A stretch of DNA of 64,000 nucleotides. Origin: Prunus persica (lineage: Eukaryota > Streptophyta > Magnoliopsida > Rosales > Rosaceae). Of this stretch, positions 57,154-64,000 are shown piece after piece; positions within the stretch are counted from its first letter, which is position 1, and each line of letters starts with the position of its first letter. The translations under genes and the position numbers were made by a program. The notes beneath the pieces are model-generated. The model was given only the letters and a program-made list of their open reading frames with translations, was not told where the DNA came from and did not search any database. The DNA is taken from NCBI RefSeq assembly GCF_000346465.2, contig NC_034009.1, forward strand, positions 39,724,456 to 39,788,455, given 5' to 3'.

Positions 57154-60100
57154 ATGGTTTCTCAACAACAAACTAAGGATTCTGGCTCCAAGAAGCTTGG
57201 AATGGTAGCTCCTCAAGACAAGTCTTCGAAGGAGATGAAGTCTTCGAAGAAGATGAAGTTTGCTTCATCATCTGCTGAGACAGAACCAACCAGCCAGACA
57301 ACAATCTCTGATGATTCAAAGACTGGTCGAGGCATGAGCACAATGCCTCGTGTTGTGAAGAGAAAGCTTCAGAAACTGAGGCCAATTGTTGAGTACAATA
57401 AAAGGGGGAAAGGTGTTGGCCAAGCACATATTGAGATGCAGTCGTATATTGGTGTGTTGGCACGCTCCAGGATCCCACTTGTGGACAAGAAATGGTCCCA
57501 AATCCCCAAGGATATAAAGGAGCAGATTTGGGAAGCAGTTGACATGGCTTTTGTCGTAGGCCAAGGGGGCAAGACCTCTGTTTTAGCTTCTGCTTCCAAG
57601 AAATGGAAGGATTTCAAGTCTACACTAACGAGGCATTATATCCTTCCATACACCAATGACAGGGAGAAATTAAGCCAACCCCCTGAAACATATAAATTCA
57701 TAGAGAAAGCACAATGGGATGCCTTTGTAGCTTCAAGGCTATCCAAAGATTTTGAGTCTGTGCATTCTCAACATGCACAGATTAGGGAGAAACTCGAGTA
57801 CAATCATCGATTGTCTCGAAAAGGATATGCTGGATTGGAGGATCAATTGGAGGAAACCATGCCTGGGGTAGAAATTGATCGATCTACCTTATGGAAGAGA
57901 GCTAGACAGGACAAACATGGTAACATCCCTGATCCAAAGGTGGCAGAGAAAGCAAAATTAATTGTAAGCCTACTATCACTCTGTTTTAAATTTTTATTAA
58001 ACTGTGAATTATTCTTATTACGTCGTATGTTATATTTTTCGTCGTGTGAATGATATTACCACGTCGAAAAGTTTTTAAAAACGTCGTTAAAGGTCTAAAT
58101 AGGAATCACTACTAATTTTCTGTAATTATAGCATAAGACGTCGGTGGTTCATTTTCGCGTCGTTTGAATGATATTACCACGTCGAAACTTTTTTAAAAAC
58201 GTCATTAACGGTCTAAATAGGAATCACTACTCTGTTTTCTTTAATTATAGCATAAGACGTCGGTTGTTTATTCATTTCGTCGTTTTAAATAAATAACCAC
58301 GTCGGTATAACTACCGTCGTGATAAGTTATAATAACGTCGGTTTATACGTTATTGCGTCGTGTGAAATTATATAATACGTCGTTTGTACATAAATAACCG
58401 TCGTGTGTTTTTTTGTTTATCTTTGTTTTAGGATGAATTGCAGAAACAAGTCTCGGAAGGCAAAGTCAGAGTAGATGGCAGCAATGATGTGCTGACCATG
58501 GCTTTGGGCCCCGAGCATCCAGGCAGAGTGAGGGGAGTTGGTGCTGGTGTTTCCCCAAGGCAATATTTCAATTTGCCCAAACCACAGAGGGTGAGCTTTG
58601 ACGACCATTTGAAGGACAGTTTAAGAGTTCTCCTTCAAGAAGAGACTAAAAAGATGGAGGCTAAGGCAAGGGAAGAGGCCTTAAGAATGGAGGCTAGGAC
58701 AAAACAATTGGTAGAGGCTGAGAGGGAGCATTTCCTGAGTCAGCTTTCCCAATTAATTCCCAATTTTGATCCAAGCATGCTTAAACCAAGAATTAGCCAA
58801 AGCCCCAAAAATCCAATGTCTGACAAAGCTAGCTGCTCTGGAGGTGATGTGAGATCCCTACATTTGGAGGATGATACTGCCAAAATGGGGAAACATCAGC
58901 CAGATGAAGAGAAGGAAGAAGAAAAAAGAGATGAAGAGAAGGAAGAAGAAAAGGAGAAAGAAGATGAAGAAAAGCATGACGACAAGGTATGTTCACATAA
59001 CTTTGCCTTTTTTATTTGTTTTTCAAAATTTCAGACGTCGATATTTTTATTTAATCCGTCGTTTGTTTAAAACTTAGACGGCGGACTTTTTTTAAGACGT
59101 AATAAAATATTTAAACGACGGTTTTTGCACCGTCGTTTAAATGGTTTCAGACGACGCTTTATTCATAAAATCGTCGTCTTTATTGAATTACCACGACAGT
59201 TTTTTCACCGTCGTTTAAATACTTTTAAGACGACGTTTTATTCCTTAAACCGTCGTCTTTGTTGAATTACCACGTCATTTTTTTTATTTCTTTAAACAGG
59301 TTATTGAAGTTGGTGCTTATTCAAATATGGAGGCGCCATCTTCTTTAAAAACCCTTTGTCGTTTTGTGGAAACGACACTCCTGCCTGAGGATAAGACACT
59401 CCAATTTACAATTGATAAGGAGGTGTTTGGTGGTGAGCGCGATACCTTCCTCCTGCCTGAAGATATTACACAATTTGCAGGCATGGAAGAAATTGGAGCT
59501 ACTGTATTGGCTGTATATATGAGGTTTGTACTTCTAAAATAATACCTCGTTGGTTTATATATTGCGTCGTCTTAACTAACTAACCACGTCGTCTTAACTA
59601 ACTACCGTCGTGATAAATATATTATAACGTCCTCATCTATTTCAGTACGTCGTGTGAAATATTATAATACGTCGTTTTTTTATACATAACCGTCGTGTTT
59701 GTTTGTGCTGACTTGTTTATATTATTTTATGTATTTAGGTACTTACACGATGTTTTGAAACAAGCCAATATGTGCAGCATGGTTGGCTTTATCGACCCTG
59801 CTACAGTTAGTGCCAACTCTGGCACAATAACTGAAAGATCACGACTGGTAGCAGCTCGACTTCAGAAGACAGACGGTGAACAGATTTTCATGATGCCTTA
59901 CAATCCAGGGTTAGTCTCCTTAGGATTTTGTTTTTATGATTTTCAATAAATGACAGCTTATAAACTAACCACGTCGGTGTTTTATTTTATTTAGTCGTTT
60001 GAAACTACTAACCACGTCGGTATTTATTTATCGTCGTGATAAATATATAATGTCGTCGTTATCTACTTTATTTCGTCGTGTGAAATACTATAATACGTCG

Positions 60101-60698
60101 TTTTTGTAAATAACCGTCGTTTTTATATTCATTTTGTGCAGCCGTCATTGGATCTTGCTGATTGTAAGAGCAAAGAAGGAGACCGTCTATTTTCTGGATC
60201 CTCTGCCAGGTCATCGTGTGGTCGACGAAGAGGCGAAAAACATCGTGAACAGTGCTTTAAAAATATATAATACCCACATAGCCCGAGCACGACGTAAAAA
60301 TGTAATTTGGAAAACTCTCTCAGGCACACCAAAGCAACCCAGCAATGTCGAATGCGGGTACTATGTGATGCGCTTCATGAGGGACATCATCATGGATCCT
60401 TCCTTGGGGTTTGAGAATAAGGTAAGAAGAAATTACCTTCATACATTTCACGTCGTTTTTTGTATTATCAACGACGGTCATGTAAAATTAACGTCGTTGA
60501 ATGGATATACTACGTCGGTTATGAAAAATATCGTCGTCTGTGATTGAATTTCTTTTTATTTATAAACCCTAATAGTCATTGTTTATGCAGTATGCCAAGG
60601 GAAACCAGGAAGCTTCATACCCCCAAGAAGCCATTGATGAAGTCCGGAATGAATGGGCAGAGTTTGTTTTCCAAATTATTAAACAGGGCAATTATTGA
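57154..60698 (+). CDS. Ptta/En-Spm-type protein fused to a Ulp1-like cysteine protease
   Basis: Exons are 57154-57963, 58432-58986, 59300-59523, 59739-59909, 60142-60421 and 60591-60698. All GT-AG, joined frame 715 residues, no stops. Residues 70-270 resemble Ptta/En-Spm plant transposase (RPIVEYNKRGKGVGQAH, then KWKDFKSTLTRHYI). Residues 270-455 have MALGPEHPGRVRGVG, a helical stretch and a Lys/Glu-rich tail. Residues 456-715 are a C48/Ulp1-type protease: His589 in RHW, Asp606 in YFLDPL, Gln652 and Cys658 in VECGYYVM, all expected catalytic positions. Ulp1 enzymes cut SUMO in the nucleus; what this one cuts is unknown. It is the first gene of CACTA-B, upstream of the TNPD-like gene. All introns carry the element's repeat units. 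Coding exons look uninterrupted, so it could still be functional. Confidence 0.85.
57964..58431. repeat. Intron 1 repeats of the Ulp1-fusion gene
   Basis: About 15 ACGTCG/CGTCGT units plus a ~60-bp direct duplication (phrase GGTCTAAATAGGAATCACTA at 58092 and 58210). Similar units fill introns 2-5 (59033-59280, 59570-59690, 59970-60125, 60450-60540). Confidence 0.8.
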
Positions 60699-62663
60699 AC
60701 ACTTGATATTTATGTATAATGTACAAATTTTCTCTATAATATGTAATGTAAAAATTTGTTGAGGTTTTCTTAAATTAAAAAAAAAACAAACATACAAATT
60801 GCTTAACCGACGTGTAATACTTTTCCAACGACCTAATAAAGTCAAAAACCGTCGTATTTTGTTGTTTCGTGTTTTAAACAAATACGACGTAAAAATATAG
60901 TTAGACGACGTTCTTTGAACAATTGAGTCGTTTATGGTTTACAACATCTTCAATTTCTTAAGGGTTCAGGGTATCATCGACGACGTTTATGTAACGACAG
61001 CGGTTAAGTCGTGGAATATATATTTTACGTCGTATAGTTAAATAGCCGCCATGGTTTCTCATTTTAACGACGTCATTTTAACGACTTAGTAGTCTATTAC
61101 AATTTACAACGTCTACAATTTATTAACACCGACGTGGTTTGTTGTTGTGGTAAGAATATTTTATTATTTTTATATCAAAATATTCAAAATAAATTTAAAA
61201 TAAATCAGAAAATTGAAAAGTCATCTCCTATGAAGTCATTGATATATTTTCTTCCACATAAACCTTGAAAAAATTCATTTTGAATAACAAAAATTTAAAA
61301 TGACCATCCAAAACAAAATTGTTTTGATGAGTCATAAAATCACTTCTAGTTTTATGGTTTAGGGTTTAGAGTCTAGGGTTTAGAGATTAGGGTTGTTATT
61401 TGTTGGGGTTTATTTTTAAAGTATAATTTTTGGGTAGTCTAGGGTATATGTTAGGCTTTAAAACCATAAAACCTTTTATAAACTTAATTTTTTAAATTGT
61501 ATAATTTAGTTTTATGGGTTTAGGGTATTAATTTTTAACGACGGTGGTTGCGTCGTGGAATACATATTTTACGTCGTACAGAAAAACATACGACATGGTT
61601 TACGCTTTAAACGACGTCATTTTAATATGTAAGTCGGTTTATATAATTTACAACGTCTTTAATTTCTTAACACCGACGTGGTTTTTCAGTCGTCGTTATA
61701 TAAAAAATTCAAAATAAATTTAAAATTAATCCGAAAAATGAAGCTTCAAAATGAACGGCCTTACGTTCTTAATCCGAAAAATGAAGTTTCCGTCGTGGAA
61801 TATTAAATTTACGTCGGTACTTGTAGAACTTTCGCCTTGGTTTTTCTTTCGACGTTTTAAAACGCGCGAGCTCTAAAAATTTTCGCGTGACCTAAATTTT
61901 TTTAGATTTGGCTCTTATTCTTATACTTCGAACCCTGAAACCTAAAATTTTCAGATTTCGCTCTCTCACTTCTGCTCTAATTAAAAGTTGCACTCTCCAG
62001 GCTTCGTCGAATCTGTGAGCTCGTCCAACCTGTAAGTACAAACCCTATCTTCCCCTTGTAAATTCATTGAATGATATTAGGTTGTTTTGTTAAAGGGTTT
62101 TATGTGTATGCTTTGCGATCTGTTAATAATGTGCTTATAGGTATGGGTTCATAGATTTTCTGTTTAATGGGTTCATGGATTACATTATCTGTTATGTTGA
62201 ATTGGGAATGGATTTAATTTTGTCGTATCTTTTAATCACCCTATGTTATGTTGAATTGGGAATGGATTTATTGTTTTCATGCTTGGTTTCATGTATATGT
62301 TGGTTTCTTGCTTGGTTTCATATATATGTTGTGTTCTTAATGGGTTTTGTGTTCTTGAAAATAAACTGAGACACGACAAATTTTAAGGCATACGACGACG
62401 ATTACACGACGGTTTTTTTAAACTACCGTCGTTGTATTACTTATACAAGACGGTTTTTTCATAAACCGTCGTTTGTATTACTTATAATAGACGACGTCTG
62501 TTGAAAATCCGTCGTCTATATATGCCAAATACGTCTGTTTTTGTTTAAAACCCGTCATCTCTGTTGTGTATTACTTGCGATTAGATCATTGTATAATCTG
62601 CTATAGTGATGGTCATTGCCTGTATTTTCACTTTATTATAGATAATAGGTTATAGTGTCGGAG
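60699..62663. repeat. CACTA-B inter-gene region with repeats and leader exon
   Basis: ACGACG/CGTCGT units cluster at 60800-61140, 61540-61830 and 62380-62560. Telomere-box-like TTTAGGGTTT sits at 61363-61400 in ordinary AT-rich sequence. A possible leader exon at about 61980-62031 ends AACCT/GTAAGTAC. No gene is recognised. Confidence 0.6.
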
Positions 62664-64000
62664 ATGGATAAGTCATGGATGCACTCGGATAGAAGATCGA
62701 AGGCATATGAATTTGGGGTGGAAGCATTTTTGAACTTTGCTTGAGAAGTACTTTCCCCCTTCATTCTTTGATATCATGGTTCATCTAGTAGTACATCTTG
62801 TCAGAGAAGTTCGTCTATGTGGGCCAGTATATTTTAGGTGGATGTATCCGTTTGAAAGATATATGAAAGTGCTGAAGGGGTATGTTCAGAATCGTACTCG
62901 TCCCGAAGGTTGCATTGCTGAGCGGTATATAGCTTAAGAAGCGGTAGAGTTTTGTACTCAGCATTTATCTGATGTTAGTACAGTTGGAGTGCCTTCAAGC
63001 CAAAAGATGGGACTTTCAAAGCCATTATCAGGTTGCACAGTGAGCGTAGTTGATCAGGACCTGTTGAATCAAGCACATCTATATGTCTTGGAGAATACGG
63101 AGGAAGTCCTACCTTATATCGAGTACGTATGAGCTTTATTCTTTAAGTTTCCATTTTAAATTATTTCTTATGTTTATCTTCTATATTTGGGACCGTAATG
63201 CTTGAATTTTTCGTGTCATGTAGGCAACATATGATCCACATCAAGATTGCTTATCCAAAATTTAGAAAGAGAACAAAGTGGCTGCAGGATAAGCACAATA
63301 GCACTTTCATTCAATGGCTACGCTTCAAGGTATATGTTGTTGAATAACATATTTCTCTTTTAATTTTCTTCTTATTTATATGTTAGATTGAATTAAGATA
63401 TGATTAATTTGCAGGTTCAAAGTGAACTTGAGGAAGACAATCATGGCGTATCAGAAAATTTAAGGTGGCTAGCAGCTGGTCCAAACATGTCAGTGCCATT
63501 ATATAGGAGCTATCTTATTAAAGGTATTAAATTCAATATCAAGGCACAAGATGATGTGCGGACAACTCAAAATAGTGGAGTTTATTTACTTGCACATACC
63601 ATGCAAGTTGCTAGTGCCAAGGATAAAAACCCAATTCTCTCAAACATGGGTTTCTATGGTGTCATTCAAGAAATTTGGGACCTTGACTACCAAAAGTTTA
63701 CAATCCCAGTCTTTAGGTGTGATTGGATAGATAGTTCTGGTCTTGTAGTCGACGAACTTGGATTTACCCTTGTAGATTTGAGTAAAATTGGACATAGGAA
63801 TGACCAATTTGTTTTGGCTTCTCAAGTCAAACAAATATTTTTTGTTGACGACCCGATGCATCGTGGTTGGTCGGTAGTGTTATCAATGCCTAATAGAGAA
63901 TATAATGATGTTATTGGTGATGAAGTCTTAGGTGATGTGATAATTGAGTGTGAGCCATTTACTAGAGGGATGCCAAATGTTGACACATTTGATGAACTGG
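62664..64000 (+). pseudogene. CACTA-B TNPD-like transposase, internally deleted, continues past the window
   Basis: Starts MDKSWMHSDRRSKAYEFGVE at 62664 (transposase-associated N-terminal domain), then near 62735 jumps with a one-base frame change straight into DUF4218 (LEKYFPPSFFDIMVHLVVHL, YFRWMYPFERYMK). The central Transposase_21 catalytic domain, some hundreds of codons, is absent. A TAA at 62935 follows AERYIA. Introns at 63123-63223 and 63330-63414 are GT-AG and in phase. The last exon holds the DUF4216 region (FRCDWIDSSGLVVDELGFTL) and runs off the edge. It cannot be a working transposase. The element may have relied on one elsewhere. Confidence 0.85.

Larger units (their letters stand above)
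53843..64000 (+). mobile_element. CACTA-B: CACTA transposon with captured and fused genes, right end beyond window
   Basis: Starts CACTACTACAAAAAGTG. Short ACGACGG/CGTCGT units are scattered at 53870-56300, through gene introns and at 60800-62560. Contents in order: RPN6-like fragment, Ulp1-fusion gene, TNPD-like gene with an internal deletion, which runs off the window. The identical start at 44203 shows the same insertion in both Athila LTRs; an empty version of the site is at about 1966. Confidence 0.88.

Noticed and set aside
57316..57617. Minus-strand frames opposite the Ulp1-fusion gene
   Set aside because: They are shadows of a well-supported plus-strand exon with family similarity.

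Overview
The window is nuclear DNA of a flowering plant. It carries no bacterial-type features. The DUF247 family, the plant mobile domain (PMD) family and the LTR-retrotransposon and CACTA lineages present are plant types, and a woody eudicot such as a Rosaceae is a plausible but unproven source. It is accessory, transposon-dense DNA: about 90 % can be assigned to nested mobile elements. The only host-type genes are two DUF247 copies, both broken as read here.

Layout. 1-7.6 kb: LTR debris. This comprises an inverted chromovirus-type LTR end (1-564), an isolated Athila LTR (871-~3415), a chromovirus 3' tail with polypurine tract (to 4229) and a 3.4-kb LTR (4230-7597) carrying a tandem hairpin array. 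7.6-22.0 kb: a Tat-lineage Gypsy element on the minus strand with LTRs about 99 % alike. Its gag-pol is heavily broken, but it carries, antisense, an intact seven-exon PMD gene (9516-13110). 22.0-29.5 kb: CACTA-A, truncated on the left, with a decayed TNPD-like gene, GCGCGACGA repeat blocks, a stretch shared with the chromovirus LTRs, and a decayed TNPA-like gene. It ends in the TIR at 29490 inside a DUF247 pseudogene (29491-30647). 32.8-40.1 kb: a Copia element with perfect TSDs (GTATC), split by a 2.4-kb solo LTR that has its own TSDs (CTTGA). 40.9-42.3 kb: a second DUF247 gene with a single frameshift. 43.1 kb to the end: an Athila Gypsy element (minus strand) whose two LTRs both carry CACTA-B at the same base. 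In the left LTR CACTA-B runs into an assembly gap; in the right LTR it continues past the window end.

CACTA-B is the most gene-rich element. It holds a captured fragment resembling plant RPN6, a 26S proteasome lid subunit (55096-55456), an intact six-exon gene joining a Ptta/En-Spm-type region to a Ulp1-type cysteine protease (57154-60698), and an internally deleted TNPD-like gene (62664 to the end). The introns of its Ulp1 gene are full of the element's own ACGTCG/CGACGG repeat units, while its exons largely lack them.

The strongest candidates for new biology are these. First, a retroelement with nearly identical LTRs, dead replication genes and an intact antisense multi-exon passenger gene. 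Second, a CACTA element combining a proteasome-gene fragment and a SUMO-protease-like gene. Third, LTR-related sequence immediately upstream of a CACTA gene. All functional statements are inferred from sequence reading; no database search was run.
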